NCBI GenBank assembly: GCA_027490555.1
Contig: JAIXXW010000373.1
Coordinates: forward strand, 1 to 5,344
Reading direction: 5' to 3'
DNA from: Comamonadaceae bacterium
GTDB lineage: Bacteria; Pseudomonadota; Gammaproteobacteria; Burkholderiales; Burkholderiaceae_C
DNA: 5,344 bases
Both the position numbers and the translations under genes were made by a program. The notes under the pieces are model-generated. The model was not told the DNA's origin, ran no database searches, and was given only the letters and a program-made list of their open reading frames with translations. Of the stretch, positions 1 to 5,344 are shown piece by piece. How positions within the stretch are numbered: the stretch's first letter is position 1; each line of letters starts with the position of its first letter.

Positions 1-714
1 GGTGTGGGCCTCGTCTGCGGGGTAAACCGCCACGCCCTGGCTGGGCAGTGCGGCGAGCACGGCCCCGTTTTCCTGCGCCACCGCCTCGACGGTGCCCATG
101 AATTCCTGGTGCTCGCGCTGGGCGTTGTTGACCAAGGCCACGGTGGGACGGGCCAGCCTGGACAGCTGGGCGATTTCACCGGGGTGGTTCATGCCCAGCT
201 CCACCACGGCCAGGCGGTGGTGCGCGCGCAGCTGGAACAGGGTCAGGGGCACGCCAATGTCGTTGTTGAGGTTGCCCTGGGTCGACAGGGCATCGGCGCC
301 CGCATGCGCCCGCAGGATCGAGGCGATCATCTGGGTCACGGTGGTTTTGCCGTTGCTGCCGGTCACGGCGATCAACGGCAGATCAAACTGTGCACGCCAG
401 CCTGCGGCCAACTCGCCCAACGCCAGACGGGCATCGGGCACCACCAGAGCGGGCAAACCCTGGGCCATGGCCTCGGCCTCGCCGGAGGGTTCGCACAGCA
501 CGGCCACGGCGCCTTGCGCCTTGGCCTGGGCGATGAACTGGTGGCCATCAAAACGCTCACCGCGCAAAGCCACAAACAAATCCCCAGCGCGCAAGCTGCG
601 GCTGTCGGTGTGGACACGGTCCACCTGCACCGACTGGACATGCACGCCGCGCGCCTGGCTCAACCAGGCCAGGGCCTGGCTCAAGGGCAGTTGCAGGGAC
701 ACAGCGGCATTCAT
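1..714 (-). CDS. murF: MurF, UDP-MurNAc-tripeptide:D-alanyl-D-alanine ligase (N-terminal 238 residues)
   Basis: The gene runs off the left edge with no stop, so only the first 238 codons are seen, roughly half of a normal MurF. MurF adds D-Ala-D-Ala to the UDP-MurNAc tripeptide and completes the cytoplasmic precursor. Visible: N-terminal substrate domain with VDRVHTDSRSLRAGDLFVAL at 31-50 and RGERFDGHQF at 51-60; central ATPase domain with P-loop TGSNGKTT at 118-125; the MurF-type segment TQGNLNNDIGVPLTL at 145-159; VVELGMNHPGEI at 170-181; and NNAQREHQEF at 196-205. The start at 714 gives a family-like N-terminus, overlaps the murE stop (ATGA) and has an AGGGGG site 7 bases upstream. Oddity: in the segment AVAQENGAVL (211-220), Asn216 seems to take the place of the lysine that is carbamylated in E. 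coli MurF. The missing C-terminal half should lie left of the window, followed by mraY if the usual order holds. Confidence 0.96.
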   Translation of the reverse strand, partial: MNAAVSLQLPLSQALAWLSQARGVHVQSVQVDRVHTDSRSLRAGDLFVALRGERFDGHQFIAQAKAQGAVAVLCEPSGEAEAMAQGLPALVVPDARLALGELAAGWRAQFDLPLIAVTGSNGKTTVTQMIASILRAHAGADALSTQGNLNNDIGVPLTLFQLRAHHRLAVVELGMNHPGEIAQLSRLARPTVALVNNAQREHQEFMGTVEAVAQENGAVLAALPSQGVAVYPADEAHT

Positions 715-2255
715 GCGAGCGCCCCCTGTCCTTGTTCTGCACGCCGACGAAGGGCCAGACGAACCTGCTCCACATCCGAAAACGGGTGGCGAACGCCCAT
801 GATCTCTTGCGCGGTCTCATGGCCCTTGCCGGCCACCAGCACCACGTCTTGCGCAGCCGCCTGTGCCAGCACCTGGGCAATGGCCAGAGCACGGTCGGCT
901 TGCACCAGGGCCTGTTGGGGATGGCGCAGGCCCGACACCATGGCGGTCAAGATCGCCTCCGGCGGTTCAGATCGGGGGTTGTCGCTGGTCAAGACCAGGC
1001 CATCGGCGGCGGCCTCGGCGGCGGCGGCCATCAAAGGCCGCTTGCTGGCGTCGCGGTCGCCACCGCAACCCACGACACACCACAGGCGGCCACCGCGCAA
1101 GCGCGCTTGGGGACGCAAGGCCGCCAGGGCATGGCTCAGGGCGTCGGGCGTGTGCGCGTAATCGACCACCACGGCAGGCAAATCCTGCTCACGCACTGAA
1201 GCGCCCAGCTCTGGCGCAACGAGCGCCACCCGCTGCATGCGGCCAGGCACCGCACTGAGCTGTGTGCAAGCCTGCACCGCTTGCGCCAAGCCAAAGCCGA
1301 GGGCGCGCAAGCAGCCGATCACACCCAGCAGGTTGTCGATGTTATAGGCACCCACCAAGGCGGTGTGCAGGGTGAGCGTTTGGCTGTCTTCGGTGATCTC
1401 AAAAGCCAAGCCCTCGGTGCTGGGCAAGGCCCGGGCTTGCAAGCGGGCTTCGCCACGCTGGGAGCAGGTCCAGACATCCAGCGCACCGCCTTGCAGGTGA
1501 CGGGCCAGCCGCTGGCCCTGGGCGTCGTCGGTGTTGATGACGGCAGCTTGCAAGCCGGGCCAGCTGAACAGCGCGGCCTTGGCCGACCAGTAGCGGTCCA
1601 TGTCACCGTGGTAATCCAGGTGATCCTGCGTGAAATTGGTGAACACCGCCACCTGGATGCGGGTGCCGGCCAAACGGTGCTCGGCCAGCCCGATCGAGGA
1701 GGCTTCGATGGCGCAATGGGTCGCCCCTGCGCCGACCAGGGCGCGGAACTGCTGCTGCATCAACACCGGGTCCGGGGTGGTCATGCCGGTGGAGACCAGA
1801 TCGGGCACGCGGCCCATGCCCAAAGTCCCGATCAGGCCACAGGGCTGCGCCAGAGCGGGCGACGACAGGGCCTGTGCCAGCCACCAGGCGGTCGAGGTTT
1901 TGCCATTGGTGCCGGTCACGGCCAGCACCTGCAAGGCCTGCGTGGGTTGCTCGTAATAGGCATCCGCCACCCAGCCTGTTTGCGCCTTGAGTTGGGGCAT
2001 GCAGGCCAGTCGCTCGCCGGCCACATCGCCTGGCAATGCAGCCAGCCAGGGGGCGTGGCCCTCTTCTTCCATCAGGCAGGCTCCGGCACCTTGCGCCAGG
2101 GCCTGCGCCAAAAAGCGGCGGCCATCGGTGGCCGCCCCAGGCCAGGCAATGAAGCCATCGCCAGGCTGCACCTGACGGCTGTCGGTGCGCAGCTCACCCG
2201 TGACCTTTTGGCGCAGCCAGGCAGCGGCTTGGGAGGTGCTCTGCAGGCGCTGCAT
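711..2255 (-). CDS. murE: MurE, UDP-MurNAc-L-Ala-D-Glu:meso-2,6-diaminopimelate ligase
   Basis: 514 residues, slightly longer than E. coli MurE. This cytoplasmic Mur ligase adds the third residue of the stem peptide using ATP. Domains in order: N-terminal UDP-binding domain (about 1-105, with TDSRQVQPGD at 24-33), central ATPase domain with P-loop TGTNGKTS at 114-121, and C-terminal domain from about 335. Other marks: STGMTTPDP at 155-163, the substrate-contact region EASSIGL at 184-190, FTNFTQDHLDYHG at 205-217, Lys226 in YWSAK as the expected carbamylated lysine, VVDYAHTPDAL at 363-373, and KGHE at 477-480. The motif DNPR at 425-428 is the known signature for meso-diaminopimelate rather than lysine, which fits a Gram-negative. 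The open frame extends upstream to 2876 inside ftsI, but the ATG at 2255 gives the normal N-terminus and has a strong GGAGGA site. The end overlaps the murF start (ATGA). Confidence 0.98.
   Translation of the reverse strand: MQRLQSTSQAAAWLRQKVTGELRTDSRQVQPGDGFIAWPGAATDGRRFLAQALAQGAGACLMEEEGHAPWLAALPGDVAGERLACMPQLKAQTGWVADAYYEQPTQALQVLAVTGTNGKTSTAWWLAQALSSPALAQPCGLIGTLGMGRVPDLVSTGMTTPDPVLMQQQFRALVGAGATHCAIEASSIGLAEHRLAGTRIQVAVFTNFTQDHLDYHGDMDRYWSAKAALFSWPGLQAAVINTDDAQGQRLARHLQGGALDVWTCSQRGEARLQARALPSTEGLAFEITEDSQTLTLHTALVGAYNIDNLLGVIGCLRALGFGLAQAVQACTQLSAVPGRMQRVALVAPELGASVREQDLPAVVVDYAHTPDALSHALAALRPQARLRGGRLWCVVGCGGDRDASKRPLMAAAAEAAADGLVLTSDNPRSEPPEAILTAMVSGLRHPQQALVQADRALAIAQVLAQAAAQDVVLVAGKGHETAQEIMGVRHPFSDVEQVRLALRRRAEQGQGALA
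722..727 (-). promoter_or_regulatory. Shine-Dalgarno site for murF
   Basis: AGGGGG on the minus strand lies inside the 3' end of murE, 7 bases before the murF ATG. It can pair with all six bases of the usual 16S anti-Shine-Dalgarno core UCCUCC (read 3' to 5'), with one G-U wobble. It supports the ATG at 714 as the start and suggests that murF is initiated in its own right as well as by coupling across the ATGA overlap. Confidence 0.65.
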
Positions 2256-3994
2256 CAGAACGATTCCTCCACCGCTTTGGCCACAATTTGGGGCTTGACG
2301 GCCATGTCGGGCTGCACCCCCATCAAGCGCAGCGTTTGCTGCACGGTCTGGCTGAACACCGGCGCCGCCACAGCACCACCGTAGTACACGCCGTTGGAGG
2401 GCTCGTCGATCATGACGGCCACCACGATGCGCGGGTTGTCGATCGGCGCGATGCCGACGAAAAATCCACGGTACTTTTTGCTGGCGTAGCCCTTGCCCTC
2501 TTGCTTGCGTGCGGTGCCCGACTTGCCGCCCACCGAATAGCCCATGGTCTGGGCCTTTTGCCCAGTACCACCAGGCCCGGAAGCCAACTGCAGCATGTGG
2601 CGCATGGCTTTGGCATGCTCGGGGCTGTACACGCGGGTGCCGACCACGGGTTGGTTGGTCTTCATGAGGGTGGCCGGGACGATGTCGCCGTCCCTGGCAA
2701 ACACGGTGTAGGCGCGCGCGACCTGGAACAAACTGGTGGACACGCCGTAGCCGTAACTCATGGTGGCCTGCTCCACCGGACGCCAGCTCTTGTAGGGACG
2801 CAGGCGGCCACTGACCACACCCGGAAATGGCAGCTGGGGCTTTTGGCCAAAACCCAGATCCGAAAATGTTTCCCACATTTCACGGGGCTGCAACTGCATG
2901 GCCATCTTGACGGTGCCCACGTTGCTGGACTTCTGAATCACCTCATTGACCGTGAGCACCCCATACGGGTGCACATCGCTGATGGTGGAGCCTGTGATGG
3001 TGATCTTGCCCGGCGCGGTTTGGATCGGTGTTTCGGGTTTGACCAGGCCTTGCTCCAAGGCCAGGGCCACCGCAAAGGGCTTCATCGTGGAGCCGGGCTC
3101 GAAGCTGTCGGTCAGGGCCCGGTTGCGCAACTGCTCGCCGGTCAGGTTGGCCCGTTTGTCGGGCGAGTAACTGGGGTAATTGGCCAAGGCCAGGATCTCG
3201 CCGGTTTGTGCGTCCAACACCACCACACTGCCGGCTTTGGCTTTGTGCTGTGCCACGGCATCGCGCAGTGTCTGGTAGGCGTAGAACTGCACTTTGCTGT
3301 CGATGCTCAGCTGCAGGTCTTGACCGTCTACTGGGGGCACCGTTTCACCCACCGCCTCGACCACACGGCCCAGGCGGTCCTTGATCACGCGCCGCGAGCC
3401 GGGCTGGCCGGCCAGCTGCTTTTGAAAAATCAGCTCCACGCCTTCCTGGCCTTTGTCCTCGACGTTGGTGAAACCCACGATGTGGGCGGCAGCCTCGCCT
3501 TCGGGGTACAGGCGCTTGTACTCCTTGATGTCGTAGACACCCTTGATGTTCAATGCGCGGATTTCCTTGACCACCGACTCGTCCATTTGCCGGCGCAACC
3601 AGACAAAGGTTTTCTCTTCGTCCTTGAGTTTGTCCTCCAGCTCGGCGGGGGCCATCTGCAGCAGTTTGGCCAGCTGGCGGAGCTTGACCGGGTCACGCTC
3701 GAGGTCTTCCGGGTTGGCCCAGATGCTCGGCGCCGGCACGCTGGACGCCAGCAGAACCCCGTTGCGGTCCAGCACCCGGCCACGGTTGGGCGGCAGGGTC
3801 AGGGTCCTGGCAAAGCGGACCTCCCCCTGGCGAATGAAAAAGTCATTGTCAATGACCTGCACATGGGCGGCGCGCCCCACCAAACCAGAAAAACCCAGGG
3901 CCATGGCGGCGACGATCAGCTTGCTGCGCCAAACAGGGGTTTTGCTCGCCAGCAAGGGGCTGGACGTCAGCTGCACACTGCGCACGCGGCTCAT
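2255..3994 (-). CDS. ftsI: FtsI (PBP3), septal peptidoglycan D,D-transpeptidase
   Basis: 579 residues, very near the E. coli FtsI length. It is a monofunctional class B penicillin-binding protein that cross-links septal peptidoglycan together with the FtsW glycosyltransferase. Order of parts: a short basic cytoplasmic N-terminus, one membrane anchor at about 24-42, a periplasmic PBP dimerisation (pedestal) domain starting near PPNRGRVLDRNG (68-79), and a C-terminal transpeptidase domain from about 225. The three catalytic motifs are intact: STMK at 302-305 with nucleophile Ser302, SSN at 356-358, and KSGT at 491-494. The frame stays open upstream to 4447, but that part runs through ftsL and rsmH; the ATG at 3994 gives the normal N-terminus, overlaps the ftsL stop (ATGA) and follows a G-rich Shine-Dalgarno site. 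The TGA stop shares one base with the murE ATG. Confidence 0.98.
   Translation of the reverse strand: MSRVRSVQLTSSPLLASKTPVWRSKLIVAAMALGFSGLVGRAAHVQVIDNDFFIRQGEVRFARTLTLPPNRGRVLDRNGVLLASSVPAPSIWANPEDLERDPVKLRQLAKLLQMAPAELEDKLKDEEKTFVWLRRQMDESVVKEIRALNIKGVYDIKEYKRLYPEGEAAAHIVGFTNVEDKGQEGVELIFQKQLAGQPGSRRVIKDRLGRVVEAVGETVPPVDGQDLQLSIDSKVQFYAYQTLRDAVAQHKAKAGSVVVLDAQTGEILALANYPSYSPDKRANLTGEQLRNRALTDSFEPGSTMKPFAVALALEQGLVKPETPIQTAPGKITITGSTISDVHPYGVLTVNEVIQKSSNVGTVKMAMQLQPREMWETFSDLGFGQKPQLPFPGVVSGRLRPYKSWRPVEQATMSYGYGVSTSLFQVARAYTVFARDGDIVPATLMKTNQPVVGTRVYSPEHAKAMRHMLQLASGPGGTGQKAQTMGYSVGGKSGTARKQEGKGYASKKYRGFFVGIAPIDNPRIVVAVMIDEPSNGVYYGGAVAAPVFSQTVQQTLRLMGVQPDMAVKPQIVAKAVEESF
2265..2270 (-). promoter_or_regulatory. 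Shine-Dalgarno site for murE
   Basis: GGAGGA on the minus strand is formed by the last codons of ftsI (Val-Glu-Glu) and lies 9 bases before the murE ATG at 2255. It is the most canonical ribosome binding site in the window and decides the murE start against the 207-codon open extension upstream, which lies within ftsI. Confidence 0.75.
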
Positions 3995-4320
3995 CGCCCA
4001 GCCCCCTGGGGGTTGCCGCCACCGATCGGCTTGACGGGCACCGCAGGCTGGGCCGCACCGGTCGTGGTCACATACTGGGTGATGGCCGGGGAGACGTTGC
4101 GCATCTGCAGCTGCTGCCTGGCGATCTGCTCCACACGCAGGGGTGTGGTTTGCGCCCGCCGCTCGACCTCCATGCGGTCCAGATCCACCTCGATGCGCTG
4201 GTTTTCCTTGCGTGCGGCCTCCAGGGCCATGAACAGCCGCCGGGATTCGTAATGGCTGTGCACCAGCCACAGGGCACTGCCCACGGTGGCCGCCACCAAA
4301 AACAGGCTCAAACGCATCAT
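3991..4320 (-). CDS. ftsL: FtsL, bitopic cell division protein
   Basis: 109 residues, close to the usual size of proteobacterial FtsL. The protein has a very short cytoplasmic N-terminus, one hydrophobic membrane segment at about 4-22 (LSLFLVAATVGSALWLV), and a charged periplasmic region at about 25-60 rich in Glu, Arg and Leu, as expected for the coiled coil that pairs with FtsB. A stretch ending in RVEQIARQQLQMRNVSP (about 62-78) matches the conserved end of the FtsL domain. The last 25 or so residues are a Pro/Gly/Thr/Ala-rich tail of low complexity. In the family, FtsL with FtsB and FtsQ recruits and activates FtsW-FtsI. FtsL is weakly conserved in sequence, so the call relies on topology, motif pattern and position between rsmH and ftsI. 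The start overlaps the rsmH stop (ATGA) and has a good GAGGTG site; a second Met codon follows directly. The end overlaps the ftsI start, again by ATGA. Confidence 0.93.
   Translation of the reverse strand: MMRLSLFLVAATVGSALWLVHSHYESRRLFMALEAARKENQRIEVDLDRMEVERRAQTTPLRVEQIARQQLQMRNVSPAITQYVTTTGAAQPAVPVKPIGGGNPQGAGR
4002..4007 (-). promoter_or_regulatory. Shine-Dalgarno site for ftsI
   Basis: AGGGGG on the minus strand lies inside the 3' end of ftsL, 7 bases before the ftsI ATG at 3994. The sequence and spacing are the same as at the murF start. It supports the ATG at 3994 over the longer upstream frame. The site is one arm of a short palindrome (4002-4012), so it may be partly hidden when ftsL is not being translated. 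Confidence 0.6.
4002..4012. repeat. Short perfect inverted repeat over the ftsI ribosome binding site
   Basis: The eleven bases read CCCCCTGGGGG on the plus strand and CCCCCAGGGGG in the mRNA. In RNA this could fold as a four-pair G-C hairpin with a three-base loop, covering part of the ftsI Shine-Dalgarno sequence. It lies in the codons for the Gly/Pro-rich tail of FtsL. The repeat itself is certain; a role in translation control is inference. Confidence 0.5.
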
Positions 4321-5246
4321 GCCGGCACCTCGGTGCGTTCGGCCATGCGCATGATGGCGCTGCGCGCGCGCGGGTTGCTGCGCACCTCGGTCTCGCTGGG
4401 CCGCACACGGCCACAGGCTTTGAGCCGCATCTTGGCCGGCTTGGCAAACGGCACGCGGCGGTCCACCACTTCTTTGGAATGCTTGGCGATGAACTGCTTG
4501 ACGATGCGGTCTTCCAGGGAATGGAAACTGATCACCACCAGGCGACCCCCGGGGGCCAGCACATGCAGACTGGCTTCTAACGCCTGTTCGAGCTCTTCAA
4601 GCTCGGCGTTGATGAAAATCCGAAAAGCCTGAAATGTCCGCGTTGCAGGGTTCTGACCCGGCTCGCGGGTTTTGACCGTGTCAGCCACGAGCTGGGCCAA
4701 ATCGGTGGTGGTTGAAATTGGGCCCCGCTCCTGTCGGCGAGCCACAATCGCCTTTGCAATCTGAAAAGCAAACCGTTCTTCGCCATAGTCACGTACCACC
4801 TCCGTGATTTGATCCACCGTGGCCGTCTCCAGCCAATCGGCCACACTCTCGCCGCGCGTGGTGTCCATGCGCATGTCGAGCGGGCCCTCGAAACGAAAAG
4901 AAAAACCCCTCTCGGGGCTGTCGATCTGGGGGGAGCTGATGCCCAGGTCCATCAGCACGCCATCCACGCTGCCGGCGGGCAACTCGGCCAGGTGCGAAAA
5001 ACCTTGGTGGCGGATGGCAAAACGGGCATCCTGGAGTTGTTCGGCCTCGGCAATGGCCTGCGGGTCCTTGTCAAAGGCCTGCAAACGCCCTTGCGCCGAC
5101 AGACGCGACAGGATCAGGCGCGAATGCCCACCCCGACCGAAAGTGGCGTCCACATAAAAGCCCTGGGCGCCGGCCGAAGCCTTGAGCAATTCATCCACAG
5201 CCTCGTTCAGGAGCACGGTCGTGTGGGTCAATACAGCTTCGGTCAT
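4317..5246 (-). CDS. rsmH: RsmH, 16S rRNA (cytosine(1402)-N(4))-methyltransferase
   Basis: 309 residues, a normal length for the family. RsmH uses S-adenosylmethionine to methylate N4 of C1402 in the 16S rRNA decoding centre; it acts in the cytoplasm on the small subunit. Visible motifs in order: HTTVLLNEAVD at 8-18, the SAM-binding segment DATFGRGGHS at 33-42, the acidic FDKD at 58-61, LMDLGISSPQID at 98-109, then FRFEGPLDMRMD, YGEERFA, the helix-rich insert with RTFQAFRIFINAELEEL, ISFHSLEDRIVKQF and a C-terminal NPRARSAIMRMAER. All hallmarks of the family are present, with no truncation. The ATG is placed so that HTTVLLNEAV sits right at the N-terminus, as in homologues. It lies 5 bases after mraZ without a well-placed Shine-Dalgarno sequence; the nearest AAGGA is 18 bases away. 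The stop overlaps the ftsL start by four bases (ATGA). Confidence 0.98.
   Translation of the reverse strand: MTEAVLTHTTVLLNEAVDELLKASAGAQGFYVDATFGRGGHSRLILSRLSAQGRLQAFDKDPQAIAEAEQLQDARFAIRHQGFSHLAELPAGSVDGVLMDLGISSPQIDSPERGFSFRFEGPLDMRMDTTRGESVADWLETATVDQITEVVRDYGEERFAFQIAKAIVARRQERGPISTTTDLAQLVADTVKTREPGQNPATRTFQAFRIFINAELEELEQALEASLHVLAPGGRLVVISFHSLEDRIVKQFIAKHSKEVVDRRVPFAKPAKMRLKACGRVRPSETEVRSNPRARSAIMRMAERTEVPA
4326..4331 (-). promoter_or_regulatory. Shine-Dalgarno site for ftsL
   Basis: GAGGTG on the minus strand, within the last codons of rsmH, is fully complementary to a stretch of the usual 16S anti-Shine-Dalgarno tail. It sits 5 bases before the ftsL ATG at 4320. It favours the first of the two adjacent Met codons as the start. 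Confidence 0.65.
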
Positions 5247-5251
5247 GGCGT

Positions 5252-5344
5252 TCAGAACGAGAAATCCTTGAACACATCGGGCATCTCACCCTGCATGGCC
5301 TGCGCTTCCTGGCCGTCGTAAGTGGCTTTGTCCCACAACTCGAA
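5252..5344 (-). CDS. mraZ: MraZ, transcriptional regulator of the dcw cluster (C-terminal 30 residues only)
   Basis: Partial gene: its 5' part lies beyond the right edge, and only the last 30 codons and the TGA stop are present. The visible peptide starts FELWDKATYD and ends MPDVFKDFSF, which I recognise as the typical C-terminus of betaproteobacterial MraZ; the FELWD segment belongs to the end of the second SpoVT/AbrB-like repeat. In the family, MraZ is a ring-forming DNA-binding protein that acts at repeats upstream of its own gene and controls the dcw cluster; the operator would lie outside this window. It is the first gene of the cluster, and its stop is 5 bases before the rsmH start. Identification rests on this short peptide plus the perfect context, since rsmH follows directly as in most bacteria. 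Confidence 0.9.
   Translation of the reverse strand, partial: FELWDKATYDGQEAQAMQGEMPDVFKDFSF

Noticed and set aside
4..1161. A 385-codon plus-strand frame opposite murF and murE
   Set aside because: Antisense shadow with low-complexity composition and no domain. The minus strand encodes clear Mur ligase motifs throughout.
349..1931. Similar DNA stretches near 349-378 and 1902-1931, suggesting a repeat
   Set aside because: These encode the P-loops of the paralogous ligases MurF and MurE; the similarity reflects shared family motifs, not a mobile or regulatory repeat.
1281..2384. A 367-codon plus-strand frame opposite murE and the end of ftsI
   Set aside because: Antisense shadow; composition rich in Gly, Gln, Ala and His, with no recognised family.
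2256..2876. Upstream extension of the murE frame (207 codons) inside ftsI
   Set aside because: The extension overlaps the ftsI transpeptidase coding region in another frame and has no MurE homology. The ATG at 2255 has a strong Shine-Dalgarno site and a typical N-terminus.
2288..4252. A 654-codon open frame on the plus strand opposite ftsI and part of ftsL, with a TTG start
   Set aside because: It lies wholly antisense to well-supported ftsI and ftsL. Its protein is rich in His, Gly, Gln and Leu with no recognisable motifs, as expected for a shadow frame in GC-rich DNA.
4361..4374. Alternating GC run near the 3' end of rsmH
   Set aside because: It is explained by Arg and Ala codons in the conserved NPRARSA segment of RsmH in a GC-rich genome.
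3995..4447. Upstream extension of the ftsI frame (151 codons) through ftsL and the end of rsmH, which could look like a fusion protein
   Set aside because: It is an out-of-frame reading of ftsL and rsmH. The normal FtsI N-terminus starts at 3994.

Overview
The window is a segment of a division and cell wall (dcw) cluster. All genes are read from the minus strand, so transcription runs from high to low coordinates. In that order it holds the 3' end of mraZ, then complete rsmH (mraW), ftsL, ftsI (pbpB) and murE, then the 5' half of murF. The content and order are the conserved ones for Proteobacteria. High GC content, the protein sequences and the MraZ C-terminus suggest a betaproteobacterium of the Burkholderiales, probably the Comamonadaceae. 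That placement rests on recalled family resemblance, not on a search.

Layout: mraZ (partial) 5252-5344; rsmH 4317-5246; ftsL 3991-4320; ftsI 2255-3994; murE 711-2255; murF (partial) 1-714. There is essentially no non-coding DNA. The only gap is 5 bases between mraZ and rsmH. The other four junctions overlap by 4, 4, 1 and 4 bases (ATGA, ATGA, TGATG, ATGA), and all five visible stop codons are TGA. No promoter, terminator, RNA gene, mobile element or CRISPR array was seen. The operon promoter would be expected upstream of mraZ, beyond position 5344, and mraY, murD, ftsW and so on would be expected beyond position 1.

The genes act together. MraZ is a transcriptional regulator of the cluster and RsmH methylates 16S rRNA. 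FtsL and FtsI are inner-membrane divisome proteins that assemble and run septal transpeptidation. MurE and MurF are the cytoplasmic ligases that add meso-diaminopimelate and D-Ala-D-Ala to the UDP-MurNAc peptide. The tight overlaps, most with a Shine-Dalgarno sequence inside the preceding gene, point to translational coupling.

I found no undescribed system. The most useful second looks are an apparent Asn in MurF where the carbamylated lysine is expected, the two identical G-rich Shine-Dalgarno sites (one inside a palindrome), and the absence of a well-placed Shine-Dalgarno sequence before rsmH.
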